A stretch of DNA of 64,000 bases from NCBI GenBank assembly GCA_001931905.2, contig MSJI02000853.1, forward strand, positions 89,375 through 153,374, written 5' to 3'. This stretch comes from Cladosporium sp. IMV 00045 (Eukaryota > Ascomycota > Dothideomycetes > Cladosporiales > Cladosporiaceae). Position numbers and translations under genes: made by a program. The notes beneath the pieces are model-generated. The model was not told the origin of the DNA and did not search any database. It saw only the letters and a program-made list of their open reading frames with translations. Positions within the stretch are counted from its first letter, which is position 1. Every line of letters begins with the position of its first letter. This document shows positions 55,461 through 64,000 of the stretch, in pieces.

Positions 55461-56769
55461 AGCCCGAGCAGATATTCAATTATACAAATACCCGACCCTG
55501 GGTAAAGGTGAAATGTTGTAGAACCGCGTCCGCCATGTGGCAGGGCTAGTCATTTGGCATGATAGGTGCAGAAACGCATGCTCCCCACAAAAGAATCGAG
55601 ATTTTGGCATGCAGAAGACAGCGAGGAGTCCATGCTAGAGCATCATGACGAACGATTAGGAGCCCTTTCCGACGATGGACAATCAACTTGGCGATGAAGT
55701 CATTGTCACGTAATATATCAAGGCTCGCTTATCCGTCGTGCAATTCACAGCGATGTTTGTGAATACTTCGTATGATATATGTCTATCGTTTTCGTCTTCT
55801 GTTGCCTCGAGTCATCGCGGTTCATGATATCACTGCACGATTTGAAGCTGCCTCTTTCATCCCACTCTTGGTTGCCTTGTCTGTGAATGAACCAACATCT
55901 ATTACCTGTTAAGTCGAATGGGAATTGCCCTCCCTTGTTAGGCCATCGTCGCAAGAGATTGTTTGTGTGGTTAACAGAGATCCAAAGTAATCCCTGCGTC
56001 GATGAATTATAATCAAGCTCAGTTTCTCGAGAGTCATTGGATACTGAGATTGATGTCAAAAGACTGGATTGTTCATTGCATGGTAATTGCATAGCGACGA
56101 AAATAAGTACAATGCCAACATGAAACGATAAGCTTAACAGAAGTTCAAAAATGCCGAAGACTCGAGCCTGCTAGCGATTGAACCGTCGACCGCACAAATG
56201 AAGCGAGGAAGAGCGAGAACAACAAGACATTGAGCGTGAAGGCGCGAAAGGAGCACGATGCGCGATCATTACGAAAGAGAGCAAGAACGAAAAAATAGGT
56301 AAGAGGGGACAAACAGTGACAATTCGTCGCGATGGGTTATTGAGAGGCATGCTCATCCACTGACTCAGCGAGTCACGCTTGCTAGAGAAAGATAGCTCCC
56401 ATATCAGTAATGGGGTGAAATGGCGTACCTCAGCTCCGACCTTGTACGCGTCCACGGCATGACGCTTGCGAGCTTCGCACTCTTGAAGAGATTTATTGTG
56501 GAAAACGGACATGGATTGGTCAGGCTATACCACCTACTGACAGCAGTGCCTACGGCCCGTATGGAAAGCGTTAATTGTCGACTAGGCCTCCTACCGAGAG
56601 CGACCGGACGGTCGAATTGACACTGCAAATGGCTTTTCATTATTCGTGATGAATCAAGCATTACTAGTTAACGCCTGGCCGTAACGTACTTTCAAACATC
56701 GTCGCTGGCTCCATCCTTGACTACGTTCTCAATGGTAACACTGACTCCGAGACTCGCCCTTGAGCCCAC
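55461..56769. other. Intergenic, 1.3 kb, no firm gene
   Basis: A very short spliced frame on the minus strand (56512-56337) was considered and rejected. Nothing else stands out. Confidence 0.4.
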
Positions 56770-57109
56770 TCAAATTCCCTCCTTGTTTGCTCTGGCAGAG
56801 GTTTCGTGCTTGTGCTGATCGATCTTGTCACCGCCGGCGTCGAGAGCGCCCGAGACACGGTCAGCAAGGGAGTCCTGGCCGGGGACGTTGCCCTTGGCCT
56901 TCTCTTTGTTGGCTTCCTTGCTGGCCTCGGCGGTGTTGCCTTGGACGGATTCAGAGACGTAGTTTGCTGCGTTCTGTGGCGGATTGCGTTAACGAGTTGT
57001 TCTTGCTTTGGTCTCTTTGCAGTTTGGTTGGGACGATGCATACCTTCACAGAGTTGACGGCTTGGCCGACGAGACCCTCGTTGGGCTTGTTGACGTTAGG
57101 TGCAGACAT
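56770..57109 (-). CDS. GRG-1/CCG-1-like small glucose-repressible stress protein
   Basis: Small hydrophilic protein of 89 residues resembling Neurospora GRG-1 (CCG-1), abundant on glucose starvation, stress or in conidia. Exon 1 is 57109-57044 (MSAPNVNKPNEGLVGQAVNSVK) and exon 2 is 56973-56770, separated by a 70-bp intron (GTATGC donor, ACAG acceptor, GTTAACG branch region). The body has alternating Ala, Asn, Lys and Glu: NAANYVSESVQGNTAEASKE, ANKEKAKGNV, then LADRVSGALDAGGDKIDQHK and a closing HETSARANKEG. This is the usual GRG-1 pattern, including A-x-D-A-x-G-D-K-x-x-Q-x-K-H-E. The composition is that of an intrinsically disordered, LEA-like protein. Molecular function is not known. Confidence 0.78.
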
Positions 57110-58442
57110 TTTGGTGTTTGACTGTGAAGCTTGGTGAAGACTGTGGGTGGTTTTGTTTATTGGCAGGTCGGTAAGGTATGGGTCTGTATCAAAGAAGGAG
57201 AGGAAAATATTGGAAACATTCAGCGAGCGGGGAAGTTGAAATACATAGAGGGTAACATGGGAAACGAGGCACATTCCGATAAGCTCTGCTCCTCTTTCCA
57301 TAGCTCTATCGTCCGTGCTTGTGGGGTGATGTTCGTCAGGCACATGTGATCGTGTTGTGATCGAGGTCTAGACTTGATTGGTCGCAGATGACGTTGACTC
57401 CGTTGCAGTGATCGTGGCCAGAGCCGTCTGAAGCTCGATCGTCTCGAACAAGTGGAGAAGTATCGTGGTTTTGCAACATAAGCGATGGCTACATATGGTT
57501 AGCTCTCATGCAGAGTGACGAATGATCTGCGTTGCCCCCTGGCTTGTTTGAATATCCATGTGGCTTGCGAAATGCACTGCCTCCATCATCATGCTTGCTC
57601 CTACGCTGGTATTCGCTCAATACCACGATGCGCAGCCTGTGACTCTTCTGACAAACACATGAGAGACTGCATCACGTAATAAATCCTTGCAGAAACGCTC
57701 TCGGCATGCCTCAATAGCCATCTGGATACGTGCTCCCCCTCCCCTTGGACGACCGGGTGCTATGAAAAGAATACAGTTAGGCTACATCAGAATGGCGGCT
57801 AGGTCCATCTTGTATGCGATGCTGGCATCTTACGGACATCACAGCCACGAAGGACGACGATTCTGCAAACGACGGCGCTTACTCGTATGCAATACCGCAA
57901 AGTGTCCAGCCGGTGTTGCAGGACCGGAATCACTGGCATGAAGCGGAATCACTGTCTTCTCTGCATTGTCATGCTTCGCTGTATGGGTGGCCATGATGAG
58001 AAACTACCACGACTGCTTTTCCTTTTTTGAACTTCGCCTGGACAAACATCTCGACTACAGAAGAATTACGTTACGATGGCTTCGGCCAAGGCTGCCAATG
58101 TGCCGGTTCGAAGCTCTCTCTCGACAGGAACACTGCTTTGAACAGCTCAGCCTGCAATGAGAGCTTGCAAAACCAACCACTCAAACAACCACTCAATCCT
58201 CCGTCACTGACGCAAGATAGGGTGTTTTGTTGAATTGGCGGATCTGGTGCCCCTGTCACCTGTACTGCCGCGTCTCTGGCCCCGGGTTTTGCAGACTACA
58301 TACGATGAACATCCATCAGGGAAACACAGGCATACAAGGAATGGAAAAGCTTCATTGACATCCGCTACAGATTTTCCCGGGTATCATACACGACTTGAGG
58401 GGTATATCTCAGCAATCTAAGCCGCACTCGTCTATCATTTCT
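57110..58442. other. Intergenic, 1.3 kb, no gene seen
   Basis: Upstream region of the GRG-1-like gene and 3' flank of the esterase gene. No protein-like frame. Confidence 0.5.
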
Positions 58443-59708
58443 CTATACCGAATTTGCCAGGAAAGCAACAGCCATCGAAAGAACCAACCAAGAAGAGAGC
58501 AAAGGACCACAAGACGCCGCACTCGATGAGGTACCTGAAGAAGTACCGCCTGACGAGGTGCCACTAGGCTTCGAATCGCCAGTGGTGGCAGAAGCGGCCT
58601 CTCTCGCAGTCATATTCCAATCGGCGAAGAAATCCATGAAAATCTTCGTTGCGCTGATCGGCGTCTTTTTCTCATCCATGGGCCATTTGTGGCCCAGATC
58701 AGGGACGTAATAGGCCTGCACCATGCCTGCGCTCGCGCCTTCGCCGAAAGAGTAGTGCACGACATCGGTGTTCTCAACCTTTGATGTCGTATTGGTTGAT
58801 CCAAGGCCATCTCGCTCGGCCCAGGCGGTGATGAAGTGAGGGACGGATGGAAGGCAGGAATTGCGACGCTCTCCGCCTTTATATTTGATGACTTTGTCGC
58901 GACCGCCGTGCGTCACGATGATGGGCACTTTGGTCCCGTTGTTGTCGCAAGTGATGGCCACGGTGTCCGCGCGGCATTCCCCCTTGACGTCGTTCTGATA
59001 GTAAGCTCCACTGGCCGCTGCGAAGGCTGCAAACTTCGTGGAAGCTGTTGCATCACAAGCAAGGACATTTGCGACAAACCCGCCGCCGTTGCTCAATCCC
59101 GAGGCATAGACTTTCTCGTCGTCAATGCAGAAGGCCTTTTCGATGCTATCAAGCAGCTCCAATGTGAACTTGACATCGTTGACGTGGGAAGTCGGATCGC
59201 CTTGCCACTGGCCTTGGCCTTTGCTATTTCTGCCAGACGAGCGATCGCCTTCGTCGTCATCTTCGTCCCACTGCCAGTCATCGTCTTCATCCTCATCCCC
59301 ACTCGACTGTCTTCTGAGCTTCTTTGCGCCGTCATTCTCATCTTGAGAGTTGGACGTGCTGTTTGTTTCTGCCTGGGGGAACACAACGATGTAATTCGTA
59401 TTGAAGTCCGGGTCTGAGAGCTTTGTGATCTTTTCCTGGCGCTCGGCGGTCTTTCCACGGCCAGCAAACGACCAGATCAGGCCAGTCGGCGTGTTAACGT
59501 CGTAGTTCTCCGGAACGTGAAGCAGATAGCGTCTTGTAGAACTGTCCGATGTACCGAATGTCATGTCATTGCTCTTGCCTGTCTCGCCTTTGTTAATTCC
59601 TTTGGGTAGGGGCTGGCCACAGCCCGGACTTTTGGCCGCATGGCCCGTATCGATGGCCGTCAGCAAAGCCGACAAGAGTAAAAAAAGACGCATGATGTAA
59701 GAAGTCAA
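58443..59708 (-). CDS. Feruloyl-esterase-like (CE1) hydrolase, GPI-anchored
   Basis: Secreted α/β-hydrolase of the CE1/poly(3-hydroxybutyrate)-depolymerase-like group, which includes fungal feruloyl esterases that cut ferulate from plant-wall arabinoxylan. Single exon, 421 residues. A signal peptide (MRLFLLLSALLTAIDTGHA) begins at the second Met (59693), a likely alternative start. The mature start SPGCGQPLPKG is typical. RRYLLHVPENYD and LIWSFAGRG (oxyanion region) precede the nucleophile elbow GLSNGGG (Ser206); an Asp in THGGRDKVIKY and a His in PDLGHKWP complete the likely triad. An acidic Ser/Asp/Trp-rich insert (~118-165) lies between strands. The end is Ser/Thr/Gly-rich followed by a hydrophobic tail (LLSSWLVLSMAVAFLANSV), suggesting GPI attachment to wall or membrane. 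Confidence 0.82.
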   Translation of the reverse strand: MTSYIMRLFLLLSALLTAIDTGHAAKSPGCGQPLPKGINKGETGKSNDMTFGTSDSSTRRYLLHVPENYDVNTPTGLIWSFAGRGKTAERQEKITKLSDPDFNTNYIVVFPQAETNSTSNSQDENDGAKKLRRQSSGDEDEDDDWQWDEDDDEGDRSSGRNSKGQGQWQGDPTSHVNDVKFTLELLDSIEKAFCIDDEKVYASGLSNGGGFVANVLACDATASTKFAAFAAASGAYYQNDVKGECRADTVAITCDNNGTKVPIIVTHGGRDKVIKYKGGERRNSCLPSVPHFITAWAERDGLGSTNTTSKVENTDVVHYSFGEGASAGMVQAYYVPDLGHKWPMDEKKTPISATKIFMDFFADWNMTAREAASATTGDSKPSGTSSGGTSSGTSSSAASCGPLLSSWLVLSMAVAFLANSV

Positions 59709-60302
59709 GGAAATTCAAATGAGTGACAGATGGTATATTCAGTCGGATAGCCAAGAGAGCAAAACGGGAGTCTAAGCTATATAAAGTGAGATTCAAAGCA
59801 CTTCGAAATCACAGCAAGCGAGCAAGACAAAGAGGAAGCGTCGACGCATTGTTTGGGAACCCAGGGATAAGGCCCGACAACATTCAACACAATACTAAGC
59901 CTGTGATTGGCTGCATTTACGACGAAGGCGAAGCTTTCGGGATCATGAAGCTTAGCGCGGTACTTTACGAGGAGAATGATCTGGCGTGACAGTTTTAAGG
60001 CAAGCCACAAGCCGCAGGGGACGATACCGCATTGCTTTTAAGAATGGCCACGCGGCCGGTGTGAGCCACGCAATCAAAGGCAATTCGTTATCTTGAAAGA
60101 AACCTGATATTGTATGTTGTGAGTGAGAACGCAGGCGTTAATTGCGCGTGACGAATCGTATCGGACTGGCAGAAATCGCTCAGATGAAGACATGTAGGTT
60201 CGAGTAACGACAGAAAAGTAGTTCGACAGCGCTCTCAGTCCAGATTTCAGTGCTGAGCTATACCCAGGGGTATGTTCTTGAATCGTAGTATATACATATA
60301 TC
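59709..60302. other. Intergenic, no gene seen
   Basis: Upstream of the esterase gene and downstream of the transcription-factor gene. One 88-residue frame on the plus strand lacks any recognisable feature. Confidence 0.5.
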
Positions 60303-62138
60303 TCAGCCTAATGGTGCCGCCGCTCTAGGTTTTGAGAACCCCTCTCTGTTGACCAAAAACCAACTCTCACCTGCTTCTAACACCCCTGCATCGTTTTCGA
60401 TGACATAGAGCATACGGCCATGATCCAGCTTGTAGAACTCGTCGCCTTCCTCGCCGGACTCGCAGCCGCAGAAGACTGCCTCTCGAAAGCGAGCCTTTCT
60501 TGGTACGTCTTCACATTTTAGGTTCCCAGTCACTGCGGGATTCAATGCTCGAGCTCGTGCTTCTTCTTGGCCGACAAAGTGCTGGTAGTATGCGACCAAG
60601 TACGGCATATCGAATACGCCTTTCATCTCAATCGACGATAAGACTTGTATTCCTCGGCGCCTGATACTCGAGTCTCGGCATTTCTCTATCACGAGACTAA
60701 TGCAAGAGGCGAGGTTGTTGCCAAGTTGGGATAGATGTGGCAGACTGCGGTTGATACATGCTTCTTTGGGAGCCTCGTTAGCTTGAAATTGCATATACTG
60801 CTCCGCAAGGTGAATGGCTCGCTCGAAGTATGCCAGCAGACTATCGTAGTGAGTTGTGTCGTGGCCTTGTAGCACTAGTAGCAAAAACCAAGCTTGTAGA
60901 TATTGCACCTCGAGAAGCATGGTCGGCTTCGATTGTGAGTCTGCTGTGATGAAAAAAGAGAATGCTGTCCTCCAGCGCTCGAGATTAGACATCGTCTTAA
61001 GGATTCTCTCGCTGATCGGAGATGCAAGATCTCCGTATTCACTGCCTAATGCGAATGCCCAACAAAACTTCGCGCACTCGTGAGTTAAAATTCCCTCGGC
61101 TGTTTGCTGCGAATCTAATCTCCTCATAGCCTTTTGGATGAGGTAGTCGTCGCACTGCGCGACCTCACTGCAAAGAGCATCTAGGTGGACAGATGCGTCT
61201 TTGTGCGATTGGAAGTGGTTCGGCATTCTGTCCTTGCAAACAGCATTCAGTGGCCAGACGTTTCCTCCATAATGAAGGTACCCCGAGACAAGCCAATCCG
61301 AAGCGAGGCGAAGGAAAGCTTGAGTGAGCGCATTGGCGATGGTGGCCTGGTCCATAGTAAGAGTCAAAGCCGGGAGACCTTGCGAATCGTGTACAGCTTG
61401 CTGTTCGTGAGTTATCGCGAGAATGCCAAAGCCAGCCTCCAGATGTTTCAACGCCAATTCATCGTTTCCGCATATTACTTCGAAACAAAACAGCAACAAT
61501 GTGGCGACTAGAGTCGTTTCTCTCGCAATCGCAACGCCGACCTCAGGCGTACGATCAATGTACCTTCGTAGAGCGACAATGGCCTTGTGATATTGTTCGA
61601 ATGGAGCGGCGAAGGCCTCCGAGTCAGTTCCAGGTTCTGATGGTGAGTTCTTGAGTGCACGGTGCAAACTCCCGAGGGCAGATACTGCACGATTGATTGT
61701 AGGCTCTGTGGCGGCACTGGAGAAGATGATGCTAGACCAGGGCAGCCCGAGATCGCTTCCAGGGAGGTCTTTTGCCGTAAAGGTGTAGAAAAACTCGAGA
61801 TTCATAGATTCGAAACCATTGGTCCCTGCCGCGCCATTGGGACCAACTTGCTTGGTTATCTGAACAGGCCTCGGTAGTAGAATGGCGTAAGGTGCGCGAG
61901 CCTCGATCGGCTTGGGATTTGCATAGCTGCATTCACGGCCTGCAAGCTGACACCGATGGCAGGATGGCCTTTCCTCGCCACATTTCACATGGCGTGCTCT
62001 GTCGTATCGTCGGCGAATGAACACATCAAGGCACTAGCCATTAGGGACGGATATTAATACTCACTTGCATGTTCGACAACCCGCCCTAGTCTTGGGTCTG
62101 CTGGCACGCCGTCGTACTTTCGTCAGTGCCGAATGCAT
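60303..62138 (-). CDS. Zn2Cys6 fungal transcription factor
   Basis: Nuclear DNA-binding regulator. Exon 1 (62138-62065) and exon 2 (61998-60303) flank a 66-bp intron (GTGAGT) that splits the zinc cluster, giving 589 residues. The binuclear cluster is C-R-T-C, then six residues to the next Cys, GEERPSC, HRC and QLAGREC: all six Cys are present with normal spacing (~residues 21-48). Basic residues precede it (KVRRRASRPKTRAG). The remainder is the helical regulatory region of this class (e.g. residues ~95-150 ALGSLHRALKNS, IVALRRYIDR). Without the short first exon the zinc cluster would be incomplete, which settles the start. The target is unknown; the divergent or adjacent esterase gene is one possibility. 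Confidence 0.85.
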
Positions 62139-62720
62139 CAAGCTTTCCTCAAGCTATCGCTAAATGCATGGTTTTTTTCTTGGGTGATGTTTCATGATCA
62201 TAAGGCTGGATGTTTTTCGTCGAGGGCGGCCGCGGGCTCCGACTGACCGCAACAGCCGTCTCATATATTCAAGTTTATTTTAGCACTGCCGGGCGCCGCG
62301 CGGCATTCCGTCGTATTATTAGAGGCGGTGCCCAAATAGTCTCAAACTTTGACCTCGCTTCGTGCGGCCTTAAAAGCTGACATTTGACAGTGCTCTGGCC
62401 AGCAAAATCCCTCGTAAAAGGAACCAATGGCTGGCGTCGTTAATTAATCACGCCTACCGAAGGTTCGGTGGCTGTCCAGCGCAGCTCTCATTTCCTCCAT
62501 GTACCCAAGCTTGTGTATACGAGATGGCATTTTATATTATCCCTGGTATGCCAACGAAGATGTGGGTTGTATTTTCAAATAGCGAGACTGTGTCGATTAA
62601 CACGCCTTTCTGCCGAATATCGACTTGAATCTTGCAGAAGACTGCATATCGTTGTCAACGGCGAAGCAACCACGACTTTTCTAGCCGCCGATCGCTATCC
62701 TCGTCATCATCTGTGTCAAA
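62139..62720. other. Intergenic, no gene seen
   Basis: Upstream region of the transcription factor gene. A GC-rich patch lies near 62220-62310 and AT-rich parts nearby. Confidence 0.45.
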
Positions 62721-63170
62721 ATGCTTCGAGCAGTTCTCCCCACCAGAGAATGGATCGCCAGGATCACACCAGAAGACACACTTAAGGAGATTGCCGCAAA
62801 TAGCATACCACAAGCAAGGACTGTCTGGAACGACGAATTCGATAATGTCTTTGATCTTTCACGCACGAGCAGTCATACCGGCCTTTCTCGGAAACAACTT
62901 TGTCGCATGCAGAAGTCCATCAGCAATCATTCACACGGTGGATCAGTACGAGACATCGGACAGCGAAACTCGCTGCTTATCGACGAATGTTTCGTGGACG
63001 GACTTGTTGAAGGTGTCGACGCTGTTTTGATGGTGTCCCTTGTGTTGGCAATTGTCGCTATGGCCCTGACGGCCATTCATTTCCGCCTGCGACTGTGGCG
63101 ATCAAAGCGGCGGGCTCAATTGGCGTATCGGACGCATAACGAACAACTCGACACGAAGATGGAGGCATGA
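62721..63170 (+). CDS. Hypothetical single-pass membrane protein
   Basis: Single frame of 149 residues from an ATG. The first ~100 residues are hydrophilic. One membrane helix (VDAVLMVSLVLAIVAMALTAI, ~100-120) is followed by a strongly basic segment (FRLRLWRSKRRAQ), as in a type I-like protein with a basic cytoplasmic side. No signal peptide and no known family were seen. It may be a real small gene or a chance frame; the helix with flanking basic residues is the only support. Confidence 0.35.
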   Translation: MLRAVLPTREWIARITPEDTLKEIAANSIPQARTVWNDEFDNVFDLSRTSSHTGLSRKQLCRMQKSISNHSHGGSVRDIGQRNSLLIDECFVDGLVEGVDAVLMVSLVLAIVAMALTAIHFRLRLWRSKRRAQLAYRTHNEQLDTKMEA

Positions 63171-63654
63171 GTTATCATGACCTCAGGTACACATTGAAGG
63201 CGGCGAAAGTCCCCAGTATGCGGTCTCGGCCACGTTTCTGCGAATATGAGCCGGACAGGACTCGATCACTTCTTGGAGACTGCATTCGTCAGAGCCTTCT
63301 AGAGTATTCCTTTTGAGTGGTCGCACAGGACATGAGCACGATGAGGATATACCCATGATTTTGCTTATCAATGCAAGCTGTTTGCTTACCACCTATCAAG
63401 GCCCAAGCCTTAAAATGCCCGCTCAGTCGCTGTGGAAACATCGGTTCTTCCGCGCAGAAGCTGAAATTTCTGACTGGATTAAGGAATAAGAGAGGCTGCC
63501 GAGGTCGACCATTCGGCATACGAATGTGAAAATGTAGTCGTCGAGGTAAAATGAAAGAAGGGTCGGCCATATGTACAAAAGTGCCAAAATTAAAGATTTC
63601 CTGATTTTTACCATAGTGCCGAAATCCAAATTTAGGCTTATTTATATTAAAACA
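63171..63654. other. Intergenic leading into AT-rich repeat
   Basis: No gene seen. Base composition drifts to AT-rich from about 63580. Confidence 0.45.
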
Positions 63655-64000
63655 TACTATATTCCATTATTTTTAATAGTAATAGCCCCTAAGAATATAT
63701 ATTACCTCGTTTACGTAATAGAAGAATACTAAAAAAGGTACGTAGGCCGCCTACGTATTTATCTCGACGCGTAGGTAGATTAGATACGCGATTAGCAAGC
63801 CGTTAGTTAGACCTATAATTAGATACGTATTTATATCGAAGAGGCTACCGGTATACCTCTTACCGTTCGAACGTTTAAACGTAAGATAAAAGAGATAGGA
63901 CTATCGTCTCGCCTTTTTATTAAGGACTCGCTATAACTTCGCGCTATTATCTTAAACGCATACTCTAATCTTCGCCTTACGGATACCGAGACCGTAGCTA
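63655..64000. repeat. AT-rich, RIP-mutated repeat remnant
   Basis: The sequence is rich in TpA (TATA, TTA, TACGTA) while CpA and TpG are almost absent in the last ~290 bases, although CpG persists. This is the pattern left by repeat-induced point mutation. It is likely the edge of an old transposable element that continues past the window; the family cannot be told. Confidence 0.7.

Noticed and set aside
56337..56512. Two-exon 36-residue microprotein on the minus strand (starts MSVFHNKSLQ)
   Set aside because: Splice sites exist, but there is no recognised family or other support; too short to trust.

Overview
The window reads as nuclear DNA of a filamentous ascomycete (Pezizomycotina), probably a Dothideomycete. 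Genes carry 45-100 bp introns with GTRNGT donors and CTAAC-type branch points. There are homologues of the conidiation regulator WetA, the ambient-pH protein PalC, Zn2Cys6 regulators, PTH11-type rhodopsin-like membrane proteins and AA9/AA10-type lytic polysaccharide monooxygenases (LPMOs), and the right end shows repeat-induced point mutation (RIP). The genus is not claimed. A 20-base N gap at 43791-43810 marks a draft assembly.

Left accessory part (0-17.4 kb). A decayed NLR-type receptor (NB-ARC plus TPR) is followed by a secreted AA9 LPMO, an Ipa-like fungal protein and an intact class II cAMP phosphodiesterase. Next comes the most interesting locus: a fungal gasdermin-like pore-forming protein on the minus strand (13890-14995), divergent across 313 bp from a caspase-like protease fused to a DUF6590-type domain (15309-17403). 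Fungal gasdermins are known cell-death executioners that can be activated by a protease encoded next door, so this looks like a protease/gasdermin death module with a less usual protease architecture. The receptor, the gasdermin and the protease each carry frameshifts and/or in-frame stops, so the module appears dead in this isolate unless the lesions are sequencing errors.

Centre (17.9-31.2 kb) is a dense conserved block: CYC2-like flavoprotein, palC, a mitochondrial acyl-CoA dehydrogenase, a CaM-kinase, a membrane-anchored fibronectin-III/coiled-coil protein and mitochondrial malonyl-CoA:ACP transacylase.

Right part (32.6-64 kb): a rhodopsin-like membrane protein, an AA10-type LPMO, a decayed Dal5-family MFS transporter, calcipressin, a LaeA-like methyltransferase, NADP-isocitrate dehydrogenase with both a mitochondrial presequence and a C-terminal SKL, wetA with AbaA-type elements upstream, a large hybrid histidine kinase, a GRG-1-like small stress protein, a probable GPI-anchored feruloyl-esterase-like hydrolase and a Zn2Cys6 regulator. 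The last ~350 bp are AT-rich and almost free of CpA/TpG, the signature of a RIP-mutated repeat.

No rRNA, tRNA or CRISPR could be supported. The two LPMOs, from different families, end in nearly the same residues (I-[RK]-R-S-F-x-A).
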